Part shown: one piece after another, positions 10,182-19,169 of the stretch
Position numbering within the stretch: position 1 is the first letter of the stretch
Layout: every line of letters begins with the position of its first letter
Origin: Nitrospirillum iridis
Lineage (GTDB): Bacteria > Pseudomonadota > Alphaproteobacteria > Azospirillales > Azospirillaceae
Reading direction: 5' to 3'
Assembly: GCF_014205765.1 (NCBI RefSeq)
Contig: NZ_JACIIZ010000007.1
Coordinates: 186,001 to 250,000, forward strand
DNA length: 64,000 nucleotides
Program-made: the position numbers and the translations under genes
The notes under the pieces: model-generated
What the model saw: the letters and a program-made list of their open reading frames with translations, nothing else
The model's database searches: none
What the model was told of the DNA's origin: nothing

Positions 10182-10198
10182 CCGCTGGACCGGAGGCG

Positions 10199-10846
10199 TC
10201 AGAAGGGGCGGCTGACCGCCAGTGTCGGGTCCGTCAGGTGCCGCAGGCGCAGGAATTGGGCCAGCAGGTGCATGATGGACTGGTGCACATCCTCGACGAC
10301 GCCGTAATTGTGCGCGTCCACATGCAGATTGACGTCGGCCAGCGTGGCGGCGCCGCCGCCGGTGAAGCCGGTCAGGGCGATGGTATGGGCCCCCTGGCCG
10401 CGGGCGGCCGTCAGGGCGTTCAGGATATTGGGTGAATTCCCCGATGAACTGATGGCGATCAGCACGTCGCCGGGACGGACGTAGGACTGGACCTGGTAGG
10501 CGAACACCTGATCATAGGCCATGTCGTTGGCGATGGCGGTGATGACCTCCATCGTCGCGACCAGGCTGTGCACGACGGGCTTTACCGTCGTGTCGGTCCG
10601 GATGCCTTTCAGGCAATCGCACACCAGATGGTTGGCGATGGCGGCGGAGCCACCGTTGCCGCAGGAAAACAGGGTGCGGCCGGCCCCGATGGCGTCGGTC
10701 AGCAGCGCGGCCGCGCGATTCAGGGCCTGGCGGTCCACCGACGCGTGCGCCCGGGCCACGGCCTGGAAGTAGTCATCGCCATAGGTGCCGCAGTCTTGAT
10801 AGGGCCGCGTCGGGAACTTGGGCGTCGATGGGGGGAGTTCTGACAA
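10199..10846 (-). CDS. SIS-domain sugar-phosphate isomerase (phosphoheptose isomerase-like)
   Basis: Cytoplasmic SIS-domain protein close to GmhA, which converts sedoheptulose 7-phosphate to heptose phosphate for lipopolysaccharide core. Visible motifs are SCGNGGSAAIANH, the phosphosugar-binding ISSSGNSPN, and HNYGVVEDVHQSIMH near the C-terminus with the catalytic-type Glu and His. I chose a TTG at 10846 because homologues start shortly before a KFPTRPY-like stretch; longer frames begin at ATG 10972 or TTG 10996, but the extra residues look unconserved. The stop of the coiled-coil gene lies upstream on the same strand, so the two may be co-transcribed. Heptosyltransferase and ligase genes near 60 kb fit a heptose role. 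Confidence 0.8.
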   Translation of the reverse strand: MSELPPSTPKFPTRPYQDCGTYGDDYFQAVARAHASVDRQALNRAAALLTDAIGAGRTLFSCGNGGSAAIANHLVCDCLKGIRTDTTVKPVVHSLVATMEVITAIANDMAYDQVFAYQVQSYVRPGDVLIAISSSGNSPNILNALTAARGQGAHTIALTGFTGGGAATLADVNLHVDAHNYGVVEDVHQSIMHLLAQFLRLRHLTDPTLAVSRPF

Positions 10847-11008
10847 GGGTGCCGTGCCGTCCAGTGATGCGCGGGCACCATGGTACAGGGCCGCGACGCG
10901 GAGTTCAGCAATTACCGCCCGGGAAAGAGGGCTGGCCGCGTTTGAACGGCATCTTGGCCGGCTCCGCGTCATTTCCGGACAAGCGGGTCCGTCCAAATGC
11001 CTGAGGTC

Positions 11009-11923
11009 TCAGGGCCCGCTGACCACCAGACGGTCGGCGCCGATATGCCGGCGCAGCACGTCGGCCAGGGCCGTGGCCTGCACGCTGCGGAAGGGGTCGC
11101 GGCCGGTCAGCACCAGCGCGACGTTGGATGGCGTGATGTCCAACGCGGCGGCGATGGCCACCTGTAGTTTGAGCCGCCGCACCTCGGACGCCAGATGATG
11201 GGACTGACCAGGATCGATCAGGATCCCCTTATTCCCGCTGCGAAAGACGAGATGAACGGTGCTGGTCTCCGGGCTGGGGGCGGGCGCACGGCCGGCCGGG
11301 GGATGGGGCGGGGCGCTGGGCTGGCCACCGGCGTGGGGCTGTGGCTGAAGGGCGGAAAAGTCCGGGAGTTGCGGGCAGGCGCCTGCCACCGTCTGCGCCA
11401 GGGCGCGGGCCCGGTCCAACCTGGCCACGCCGGCCTCGTCCAGTTTCTCCTCCAGCCCCTCCGTCCCGGCCAGCCAGCGTTCCAGCAGATGCCGGGCGCC
11501 GAGGGGCCGGGGGGCGGTGGAGGCCGCCACCTGCTCGATCAGCGTCGCGCTTGTCTCCAGTTCCAGCCGGGCCAGATGCCGTTCCAGCAGGGTCAGCTGG
11601 GCGGTGGCTTCGGCGCGGCGGGGCTCTTCCAGCGCGTCGATCTGGGTGCCGATGACCGCGACGAAGGACAGGACCTCGCTGAACAGCGGCGCCAGGCGGC
11701 GCAAGGTCGCGTACGCCTCGTCCCTATGCGTCTCTGTCGCCAGGGTCCGGGCGCAATCGGCGCCCAGCGTCCGCACGGCCTCGTTCAACTGGCTGATCTT
11801 CTGGCGTGTGGCCCGGTAGCGGCGCGACTGTTCAGCATCCCGCGGGCGCCGCGCCTCTAGGGAACGGCGCCGGGAGCCCTCTTCCGAGGCGAAGGCCGAC
11901 GGGGAGGTCGTTTCCCTGGACAT
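11009..11923 (-). CDS. Unrecognised coiled-coil protein
   Basis: About 304 residues from the ATG at 11923; an in-frame start at 12007 would add 28 residues. I do not recognise it. Residues 40-170 are helical and charged, with heptad-like leucines (QKISQLNEAVRTLGADCARTL), then a Pro/Ala-rich linker around residues 200-230 (SAPPHPPAGRAPAPS). A compact C-terminal block follows: VHLVFRSGNKGILIDPG, then helices ending RHIGADRLVVSGP. No signal peptide or membrane segment is seen. It precedes the SIS-domain isomerase on the same strand by 160 bases, or less if the isomerase starts further upstream. Its function is unknown. Confidence 0.6.
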   Translation of the reverse strand: MSRETTSPSAFASEEGSRRRSLEARRPRDAEQSRRYRATRQKISQLNEAVRTLGADCARTLATETHRDEAYATLRRLAPLFSEVLSFVAVIGTQIDALEEPRRAEATAQLTLLERHLARLELETSATLIEQVAASTAPRPLGARHLLERWLAGTEGLEEKLDEAGVARLDRARALAQTVAGACPQLPDFSALQPQPHAGGQPSAPPHPPAGRAPAPSPETSTVHLVFRSGNKGILIDPGQSHHLASEVRRLKLQVAIAAALDITPSNVALVLTGRDPFRSVQATALADVLRRHIGADRLVVSGP

Positions 11924-12292
11924 GCTTGGGCGGCCTGGGCTGTTAGTCGAGATGGTATCGACAGGCGACAGCTTAGCACAGCGCGCCGCCCGGCGCGTCA
12001 GGCGCATGGGCTGGGAAACGCGGCATTGGGTATCGGCCCCGGCTGGAACGCTTGGGGCCAGCCAGCGCCGTCTCGGGCCGCCTAACCTTTTGGCATCGCG
12101 CCCCGGGTGTGCGGCCTCTGGCCTTTGCCCTGGCCTACGGGCAGTAATCGGTCCGGGTATGGACGTCGCTCGGCGAAAATCAGTGGCCGGCGGATCGTTG
12201 GCGAGGATTTGGTAATCATTTGACGTTAACCATGCACCTGAGCCGCCCTCGGCGGCGCTTTTATTCCGGAAGGACGGCTGGGCACCCCGGTC
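11924..12292. other. Divergent intergenic region
   Basis: This gap of about 370 bases separates the minus-strand coiled-coil gene from the plus-strand diguanylate cyclase gene and must hold both promoters. It contains only short shadow frames. An A/T-richer stretch at about 12205-12235 is the likely promoter zone for the cyclase gene. No clear operator was seen. Confidence 0.45.
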
Positions 12293-15200
12293 ATGATGGG
12301 ACGGCGATTCTCCTGGGCGGGGGTGAGGGCGGCCGCGGCGATGCGGATGCTGGGGCTCGCGTTCCTGCTTGCCTGCGCCCCCTTGCCCGCGTTAGCCGCC
12401 TCTTCTGACGGGGGGCGGCCCCCCGCCACATCCCCGTCGGGGGCGTCTGACCCATGGGCCCGCTTTTCCGGGCCGGAATTCAATCACTTCCCCAGTTCGT
12501 TACGGTTGCCCAGCGACGTGGTGACCAGTCTGGCCCAGACCCGCGAAGGCCTGATCTGGTTTGGCACTCTGGGTGGCCTTGTGCGTTTCGACGGCTATCG
12601 TACCCAGATCTATCGCGGCGCGGTCGACATGCTGGCGGACGGCCCGTCCAGCGGCACGCCCGACAGCTTGTCCCGCACGCTGCCAGATGCCTATGTGCGG
12701 GCCCTGCTCTTCACCGAGGATGGTGGCTTGCTGGTGGGCACCAACGCCGGCGGACTGGTGCGCTTCGATGTCGAGGCCAACGGCTTCCGCACGGTGCCTA
12801 TCCTGCGCGGCACCGCCGCCAGCCGCGTCATGTCCATGGCTGTGGCGCGTGACGGCGGCGCCTGGATCGTGTCCGACCTGGGGCTGGACCATTACGATCC
12901 GGGCACCGGCTCTGTCCGCGCCGTCGCCGATTCAGGCGCAATGGGTGTCAGCCCCCGTCTTTTCGTCGTTTTTGAGGACAGCCGTGGCACCCTCTGGCTG
13001 GGGGGGCATCCAGGACTGTATCGCCGCGCCGCCGGCGAAGCGGCGTTCACCCGCGTCGCGGCGCCGGCGGGCGATCCGGCTGCGGCGGAGGCCTTGGCCG
13101 ACGACATATGGACCCTGTACGAGGATGGCCGGGGCCGTCTGTGGGTCGGCACCGGGGAAAGCGGCGTCCTGGCGATCGATGTGGCCAGCGGTACCGTTCA
13201 TGGTGTCGCGGGCTTGACCGGGCCTGACAGCGCGGCGGTCCATCATACCGTACGCGCCGTTCTTGAACCGGAAGGCGCGCAGGGGCCGCTGTGGCTTGCC
13301 ACGGATGGTGCCGGTATCCTGAGCCTGGATCGTGACAGCGGTGTTTTGGCCACGCTGACCCACTCCGACATGGTGGAAAGCTCACTGGCGGGCGATGTGG
13401 TGCGGGCGTTGTTGCGTGACCGCGGCGGCAATCTGTGGGTGGGCACCCATCATGGGCTGGATCGGGTCGAACCCGGCGTGAGGGTGGTGTCGACGGTGCA
13501 GCGGGCGCCGCCCGACGGCGTCGGTCTTGGCGATCCCGATGTCCACGCGCTGGCCGTCGACGGCCGTGATCGGGTGTGGATGGGTCTGGCGCGGGGGCTG
13601 GTGGACGTGCTCGACCTCACCGCCGGCACGATACGGCATCTTCAGCTGCCGGGGGCCGAGCGCGGAAGCGACGTGTTCAGTTTGGCCCCGCTGCCCGATG
13701 GCACCATCCTGGCCGGGGGGCGTGGCGTGGCCCGCATCGAACCGGACAGCATGGATATCGTTCCTTCCTGGATTCCGGAATTGGATGATGCGCCGGCATT
13801 GTCCCTCGCGGTGGCGGACGATCGTGTGCTGGTTGGCGGCTACGACGGCCTGTACGTGCGCGGCGGCGACGGTACCCTCACCCATTTCGCCCACGACCCG
13901 ACCGATCCGGAAAGTCTGCCCGCCAATCAGGTGAACAGGATCCTGGTGCAGCCGGCGGGCGCCGGCGTGATCTGGCTGGCGACCATAGGGGGGTTGGCCG
14001 TCGCCGATCTGGCCGACCTGCCCCGCCTGCGTTTCCGTACCCTGCGCCGGACGCCCCTCGCCGGCAAGATCGGCGCCTTGCCGCATGATGTCGTCAACGA
14101 CTTGGCCATGGACGGCGGTGGCAACCTCTGGATCGGCACCTTTGGCGGCGGCGTCGCCGTGCTGACCCCGGCCCAGATGAACGACATGCGCGCCGGCAAA
14201 GCGGGAACCGTGACCCCGCGGGTGATCGACGAGATGGATGGGCTGGCCGACAATGCCGTCATGGGGCTGACGGTTGATGGTACGGGCAACGTCTGGGCCA
14301 CGGCCGGCTCCAGTCTGGTCAAATTCAACGGCCCCGGCTTCCCCCCCCGCGTCATCGGCGCGCGTGACGGGGTCCTGGTGCGCGCCTTCAACACCCAGGC
14401 GGCGGCGCGGGGTCCGGGCGGCGAGGTGCTGTTTGGCGGCCTGAGCGGCTTGACCATTGTTCGCCCCGCGGCGCTGCGGCCGTCTTCCCCCGTGGGCGTG
14501 CTGGCCATCACCGCGGCGGACGTGAATCACCGGGCGCTGCCCCCCGGCCGGTTGCCGGCGCCGGGGGGAACGCTCACCTTGGGGGCGGGGGTCAAGACCA
14601 TCCGCCTGGCCCTGTCGCTGCTGGATTTCCGCGCGCCCCAGGATACCCGCTACGCGTATCGGCTGGATGGTTTCGATGAGGACTGGGTGGAGGTCACGGG
14701 CGCCCAGCCCCAGGCCGTCTACACCAATCTGCCGCACGGCGATTACACCTTCCGCCTGCGCGCCTGGACCGATCTTCCAGGCCTGATCCTGTCCAACCGG
14801 CAGGAGGCGACGGCCGGGTTCGACCCGGATGCCGAACCGCTCGCCACCGGACCGGCCAAGGTGTCCCGAACGGCGGCGGGGCTGGCCATCGCCCCGATGG
14901 CGGAACTCGCCTTTCGCCTCAAGGTCCTGCCCCGTTGGTATGAACAGGCCTGGTTCCGCCTGCTGATGGTGTTCGGCGTAGTGGCTGTGCTGGCCTGCGT
15001 GCTGGCGGTGCGGACGGAGGCGCAGATGCGGCGTGAACGGGCGCTGGGCCGCATCGTCGCCGCCCGTACCCGCGATTTGCGCAACGCCAATACCAAGCTG
15101 GAGCAACTGGCCAGCACCGATCCCCTGACCGGCATCCTGAACCGTCGCCGCTTTTTCGAATTGGCGCGGTTGGAATGCGATCGTTCCCGGCGCTACGGCC

Positions 15201-15838
15201 GTGGCTTTTCCGTCATCCTGTTCGACCTCGACCACTTCAAGCGCGTCAATGACACCTTTGGCCACCTGATGGGGGACGAGGTGCTGCGCGCCGCGGTGGC
15301 GGTGGCGGGCAAGGCCTGCCGTAGCGTGGATCTGCTGGCCCGCTTCGGCGGGGAGGAGGTCATGCTGCTGCTGCCGGAGACTGACATCGCCGGCGCCCAG
15401 TTGGTGGCCGAGCGCATCCGCACCGGCCTGGCGGAGATGGAGGTCGCTTACGGTGGCCAGATGGCCCGGATCACGGCCAGCCTGGGCGTGGCCCAATGGC
15501 GCAGCCCCGATGAGACGTTGGAGGCGCTGCTGGCCCGGGCCGACGGCGCGCTCTACCAGGCGAAAAAGGGGGGCCGAAACCGCACGGTGCTGGCCTGCAA
15601 CGAGGTGGAGCGCGCCGGGCGCATGGGCTGGGCCATCGTGCCCTCGGCCGAGGGCGAGGCCGGCGAGCTTCCCATACCGGTCATCGCCGAGGCGCCGCCG
15701 CTGGAACCCCTGGCCCGCCTGGCCGGTCTGGGCGATACCGCCCTGGTCGATCCTTATGAGCGCGAGGCGTATGACCGTCCGGTGCCGGCAGCGGGGCCTG
15801 AGCCGGACGCGGAAATGCCCGGTGCGGCTTCGGAGTAG
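12293..15838 (+). CDS. Beta-propeller (Reg_prop/Y_Y_Y) sensor diguanylate cyclase
   Basis: A 1181-residue membrane sensor predicted to make cyclic di-GMP. A signal peptide (residues 1-35) is followed by a periplasmic two-propeller sensor built from repeats of the form GxLWxGTxxGL, for example LIWFGTLGGLVRFDG, GRLWVGTGESGVLAID, GNLWVGTHHGL and GNLWIGTFGGG. A Y_Y_Y domain lies near residues 760-835 (YAYRLDGFDEDWVEV). One membrane helix spans about 887-907, then a short coiled coil and a GGDEF domain. The active-site motif at 1019-1023 is GGEEV rather than GG(D/E)EF, and the inhibitory RxxD site (RSVD) sits five residues before it. About 90 Pro/Glu-rich residues end the protein. Ligand unknown. 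Confidence 0.9.
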   Translation: MMGRRFSWAGVRAAAAMRMLGLAFLLACAPLPALAASSDGGRPPATSPSGASDPWARFSGPEFNHFPSSLRLPSDVVTSLAQTREGLIWFGTLGGLVRFDGYRTQIYRGAVDMLADGPSSGTPDSLSRTLPDAYVRALLFTEDGGLLVGTNAGGLVRFDVEANGFRTVPILRGTAASRVMSMAVARDGGAWIVSDLGLDHYDPGTGSVRAVADSGAMGVSPRLFVVFEDSRGTLWLGGHPGLYRRAAGEAAFTRVAAPAGDPAAAEALADDIWTLYEDGRGRLWVGTGESGVLAIDVASGTVHGVAGLTGPDSAAVHHTVRAVLEPEGAQGPLWLATDGAGILSLDRDSGVLATLTHSDMVESSLAGDVVRALLRDRGGNLWVGTHHGLDRVEPGVRVVSTVQRAPPDGVGLGDPDVHALAVDGRDRVWMGLARGLVDVLDLTAGTIRHLQLPGAERGSDVFSLAPLPDGTILAGGRGVARIEPDSMDIVPSWIPELDDAPALSLAVADDRVLVGGYDGLYVRGGDGTLTHFAHDPTDPESLPANQVNRILVQPAGAGVIWLATIGGLAVADLADLPRLRFRTLRRTPLAGKIGALPHDVVNDLAMDGGGNLWIGTFGGGVAVLTPAQMNDMRAGKAGTVTPRVIDEMDGLADNAVMGLTVDGTGNVWATAGSSLVKFNGPGFPPRVIGARDGVLVRAFNTQAAARGPGGEVLFGGLSGLTIVRPAALRPSSPVGVLAITAADVNHRALPPGRLPAPGGTLTLGAGVKTIRLALSLLDFRAPQDTRYAYRLDGFDEDWVEVTGAQPQAVYTNLPHGDYTFRLRAWTDLPGLILSNRQEATAGFDPDAEPLATGPAKVSRTAAGLAIAPMAELAFRLKVLPRWYEQAWFRLLMVFGVVAVLACVLAVRTEAQMRRERALGRIVAARTRDLRNANTKLEQLASTDPLTGILNRRRFFELARLECDRSRRYGRGFSVILFDLDHFKRVNDTFGHLMGDEVLRAAVAVAGKACRSVDLLARFGGEEVMLLLPETDIAGAQLVAERIRTGLAEMEVAYGGQMARITASLGVAQWRSPDETLEALLARADGALYQAKKGGRNRTVLACNEVERAGRMGWAIVPSAEGEAGELPIPVIAEAPPLEPLARLAGLGDTALVDPYEREAYDRPVPAAGPEPDAEMPGAASE

Positions 15839-15866
15839 AGCGGATCGCGCGAAGGCGCAAATCGTC

Positions 15867-17816
15867 TCAGCGTGTGACCGGGCCGTGCACCAGGCCGGGG
15901 AGGGCCAGCCAGTCCTCCGGCCCGTCCAGCGACAGGCCCGGGTTCCAGCCCCGGTCATGGCCGATGGCGGACCCCCAGCGTTCCAGGAAGGCCAGGCGCT
16001 CCTGCTCCACCCGTTCCCGCCGGTCGGAGGCGTAGGGCTCTAGCGCCGTCAGCACGGCATGGGGGGTCCACAGCGTGGCGTACCCCGCCTGTTCCAGGCG
16101 CAGGCAGATGTCCACGTCGTTGAAGGCGATGGGGAAGGTGTCGGCGTCGAAACCGCCCACCGCTTCGAAACAGCTGCGGCGGATGGCCATGCAGGCGCTG
16201 GCCACGGCGCTGACGCGGTGCGCGCACAGGCCGATACCCAGATCGCCCACCGTGTCACCCGGCCGTCCGGCGAAGCGCGACCCCGCCAGGCGGGCGGCGC
16301 CGGGGCCGTTGCCCAGGCCCAGGACGATGCCGCCGTGCATGATCGCGCCGGTGGTGGACAGGACCTTGGCACCCACCGCCCCGATGTCCGGGCGCACCGC
16401 CTGCGACACCAGTTCGCGGAGCCAATCGGGGTTCTGCGGTTCCATGTCATTGTTCAGGAACACCAGCACCTCGCCCGCGGCGGCGACGGCGGCGCGGTTC
16501 ATCATGTCGGCGAAGTTGAAGGGACCGCGGTGGGGAATGACGCGGGCGCCCGGCCGGTCGCGCAGCGCCTCCAGATACTCCAGCGCCTCAGGGTCGCGGG
16601 TCTCATGGTCCATCACCACCAGTTCAAAGGCGGGGTAGCGCGTTTCCCCCAGGATGGCCTCGACGCAGGGGCGCAGCAGATCCAGCCGGTCGCGGGTGGG
16701 CATGAGCAGGCTGACCACCGGCGGATGCTCCGGCAGGGGCCATATGACGCGGCGGGCGGTGTGGCTTTCCCCCTGGGCGTCCGTCTCCGTCACCGGTTCG
16801 GCCAGGGCGCCGGGGTGATGGGCGGCCAGGAAGGACCGCAGGGCGGCCAGTCCGCCCACCGGCAGGGGCCGGCGGCGGCGCAGCAGCACGCGCGGCATGT
16901 GGCGGATGTGCGACCGTCCGGCCAGATGCGCCGCTTCCAGCAGCAGGCGGTAGCGGTCCAACTGGCCCGGCGCCTGGCCGATGGCCAGGGCCCGGCGCGC
17001 CAGCGCGGTGCGCATGAGCAGCAGCTGGCCGGGATAGACCCCGCTGGATCCGTACAGCAGGTCGGGATCGAAGGCGGGCTTCAGCACCGGGCGCAGGGGA
17101 TGGCCCAGCCGGTCCGTCCATTCCTCATCGGTGTAGAGGATTTGGGTGTCCGGGTTCTGCGCCAGGGCCAGCACGCACAGCGCCAGGGCGTGGCGGGGCA
17201 GCAGGTCGCCGGGGGACAGCAACGCCACCGCGTCGCCCTCCACCTGGGCCAAGGCCGGCAGGCCGGCCCCGCGGCGTTTGACGCGCGGGTCCTGGAAATC
17301 GGTGGGCGCGTCGGCGGGCAGCCACAGCTCCCAATTGTCATGAATCTGTCGGGTCAGGCTGTCCACTGTCCGGCGCACGGCCACGGCCCAGGCGGCGGGC
17401 TTCAGGCCACTGCTCTCCGGCCCGGGCATGATCAGGCTGAGGCGCGGTGGTGCGGGCAGGCGGGCCAGGGCCACGGAAATATCACCCGCCTCGGTGCGGC
17501 GGGGGCCGTCGCGGCGCAGAGTCCAGGCGCGGTAGAAGGACCGCGGCGCCAGGGCCTGCCACAGGCGGCTGGCGACGTCGGCGAACTGGCCCCTGGCCGC
17601 CATGCGGCTCAACGCCTGGACCAGGGCCATGCCCGTGGGCCCGCGCAGGGGGCGTGTCGGCGGCGGCGGGGCGGCGTCGATGGCGGCGTCGATGGCGGTG
17701 CCGGGCACATGAAGGCCGCCAGGGGTCGCGCCCAGGGGCGCCCCCTCCAACTCATGGCCGGCCACGGCGTCATGCGGTCCCCGCTCGGGGGGGTCGTCCG
17801 GGTTCTTCTTGTCCAC
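15867..17816 (-). CDS. Glycosyltransferase with two tandem GT2 domains
   Basis: Predicted 649-residue cytoplasmic glycosyltransferase. A GT2-like domain without a clear DxD lies around residues 120-290 (LSLIMPGPESS, ILYTDEEWTDR), followed by a full GT2 domain from about residue 365 (PPVVSLLMPTRDRLDLL) with the metal-binding region VFLNNDMEPQNPDW and the late FNDVDICLRLEQAGY. This tandem layout is known from O-antigen and rhamnan synthases. The start is uncertain: GTG at 17816 is my choice, ATG at 17960 or 17630 are alternatives. A short imperfect repeat (coding AIDAAIDAA) lies near the N-terminus. It is divergent from another GT2 gene, consistent with a surface-polysaccharide pair. Confidence 0.8.
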   Translation of the reverse strand: MDKKNPDDPPERGPHDAVAGHELEGAPLGATPGGLHVPGTAIDAAIDAAPPPPTRPLRGPTGMALVQALSRMAARGQFADVASRLWQALAPRSFYRAWTLRRDGPRRTEAGDISVALARLPAPPRLSLIMPGPESSGLKPAAWAVAVRRTVDSLTRQIHDNWELWLPADAPTDFQDPRVKRRGAGLPALAQVEGDAVALLSPGDLLPRHALALCVLALAQNPDTQILYTDEEWTDRLGHPLRPVLKPAFDPDLLYGSSGVYPGQLLLMRTALARRALAIGQAPGQLDRYRLLLEAAHLAGRSHIRHMPRVLLRRRRPLPVGGLAALRSFLAAHHPGALAEPVTETDAQGESHTARRVIWPLPEHPPVVSLLMPTRDRLDLLRPCVEAILGETRYPAFELVVMDHETRDPEALEYLEALRDRPGARVIPHRGPFNFADMMNRAAVAAAGEVLVFLNNDMEPQNPDWLRELVSQAVRPDIGAVGAKVLSTTGAIMHGGIVLGLGNGPGAARLAGSRFAGRPGDTVGDLGIGLCAHRVSAVASACMAIRRSCFEAVGGFDADTFPIAFNDVDICLRLEQAGYATLWTPHAVLTALEPYASDRRERVEQERLAFLERWGSAIGHDRGWNPGLSLDGPEDWLALPGLVHGPVTR

Positions 17817-18101
17817 GTGCCGGTTGCCCCGTCTCCTGGAAAACGGCTTCGGTCCCGGCGGCCTATGGGTGCCCCCGGTCCCCAGAAACAACAAAGCGCC
17901 AATCCCGCACCGGTGTGTTCCGGCGCTGATCGGCGCTCCCCCAAATCGGTCGATCCCCATCCCACTCCGGGGTCGGCCGTCGTCGTTCTTGACCGATTCA
18001 TGGGGGAGAGTGCCCCGCCGGGTCAAGCGGCAATGCGGCCGGCCTGGGAACGGTTCAGAACGGGTGTCGCCAACGCCGGAACCGGCTGCTATCAGACAAC
18101 C

Positions 18102-19052
18102 ATGATTGATCCCAATCCGTTCCCAGCGCCAGTCTTCCCCGGAACCATGGCCGCCCTGGTCGTGGCCTACCGGCCGGATGACGGCCTGGTGGCATGCCTG
18201 GCCGCCGCCGCCGGGGTGGCGGACCGGGTCTATGTGTTCCAGCAGGAGCGGGGTCGGGACGTCGCCGTCGATGCCCTGGTGGACCGGGCGGTGGCCCAGG
18301 TGGGTGCCGTCCTGTGGCATGATGCAGCCAACATCGGCCTGGCGGCGGCCCAGAACCGCCTGATGGGCCACGCCCTGGCCGAGGGGGGCGACTGGCTGTT
18401 GCTCCTGGACCAGGACAGCCTGGCGCGCCCCGGCCTGCGCGCCGCCTTCGCCGCCGCCCTGGCCCTGGCGCCACCGGACACGGGCCTGCTGGCCGCGCGC
18501 AATGTCGAGCGCGAGGGCGGGCCCGACTCGCCTTGGGTGGTCAGCGCCGACGGCCGCCGCTGGACGGTTGCCGGCTTCGCTGGCCCCCTGCTGCCGGATC
18601 TGCTGCTGGCTGCGGCCTCGGGCAGCCTGGTCAGCGCCCGCGCCGCCCGCGCCTGCGGGCCCTTGCGCGATGATTTCTTCATCGACTGGGTGGACATCGA
18701 ATACGCGCTGCGCCTCAGGCGGGCGGGCTTCCGCCTGGTGGCGGTGCGGGACGCCCTGGTCGACCACCGCCTGGGTGCCGTCACCCATGTCCAGGCGGGG
18801 ACCCGCGCGGTGGCCGTGACCCACCACGCCGCCCGCCGCCGCTGGTTCCAGGCGCGCAACGCCCTGTGGACCTGGCGACTGCACGGGGCGGCCGTGCCGG
18901 CCCTGCGGGGCTGGACCCTGCGCATCCTGGTCTCCACCGTGCTCAAGATCGCCCTGCTGGAACGGGGGCGTGTTTCCAAGCTGGCGGCCTTCGCCGGCGG
19001 ACTATGGCGGGGGGTGTGGCAGGGGCCGCCGGGGCGGCCGGATCCGCGATAG
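18102..19052 (+). CDS. GT2 glycosyltransferase, rhamnosyltransferase-like
   Basis: A 316-residue family 2 glycosyltransferase. After MAALVVAYRPDDG, the nucleotide-sugar fold includes HDAANIGLAAAQN and LLLLDQDSLARPG, which carries the DQD metal-binding motif typical of rhamnosyltransferases of the RfbN/WsaF type. FFIDWVDIEYALRLRRAGF gives the acceptor-side ED-like region. A second start at 18147 would drop 15 residues; neither start has a strong ribosome site. It is divergent from the tandem GT2 gene and 117 bases before the methyltransferase gene, and the three could form a glycan-modification cluster. Donor sugar not proven. Confidence 0.82.
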   Translation: MIDPNPFPAPVFPGTMAALVVAYRPDDGLVACLAAAAGVADRVYVFQQERGRDVAVDALVDRAVAQVGAVLWHDAANIGLAAAQNRLMGHALAEGGDWLLLLDQDSLARPGLRAAFAAALALAPPDTGLLAARNVEREGGPDSPWVVSADGRRWTVAGFAGPLLPDLLLAAASGSLVSARAARACGPLRDDFFIDWVDIEYALRLRRAGFRLVAVRDALVDHRLGAVTHVQAGTRAVAVTHHAARRRWFQARNALWTWRLHGAAVPALRGWTLRILVSTVLKIALLERGRVSKLAAFAGGLWRGVWQGPPGRPDPR

Positions 19053-19169
19053 GTCCAATCCCCCCCCCAAAGCCGGGCTTGTCGGCGGCGGGCGGGCGCA
19101 TTATCAGTCGCCAGGGCTGGCCCCGCGCGTCGGGCGCCCGCGCCGCCGTTCGCGAAAGACGCCGCTCCC

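Noticed and set aside
16059-18101. Upstream extension of the plus-strand GT2 frame
   Set aside because: This part is antisense to the tandem GT2 gene; the conserved protein begins at 18102 or 18147.
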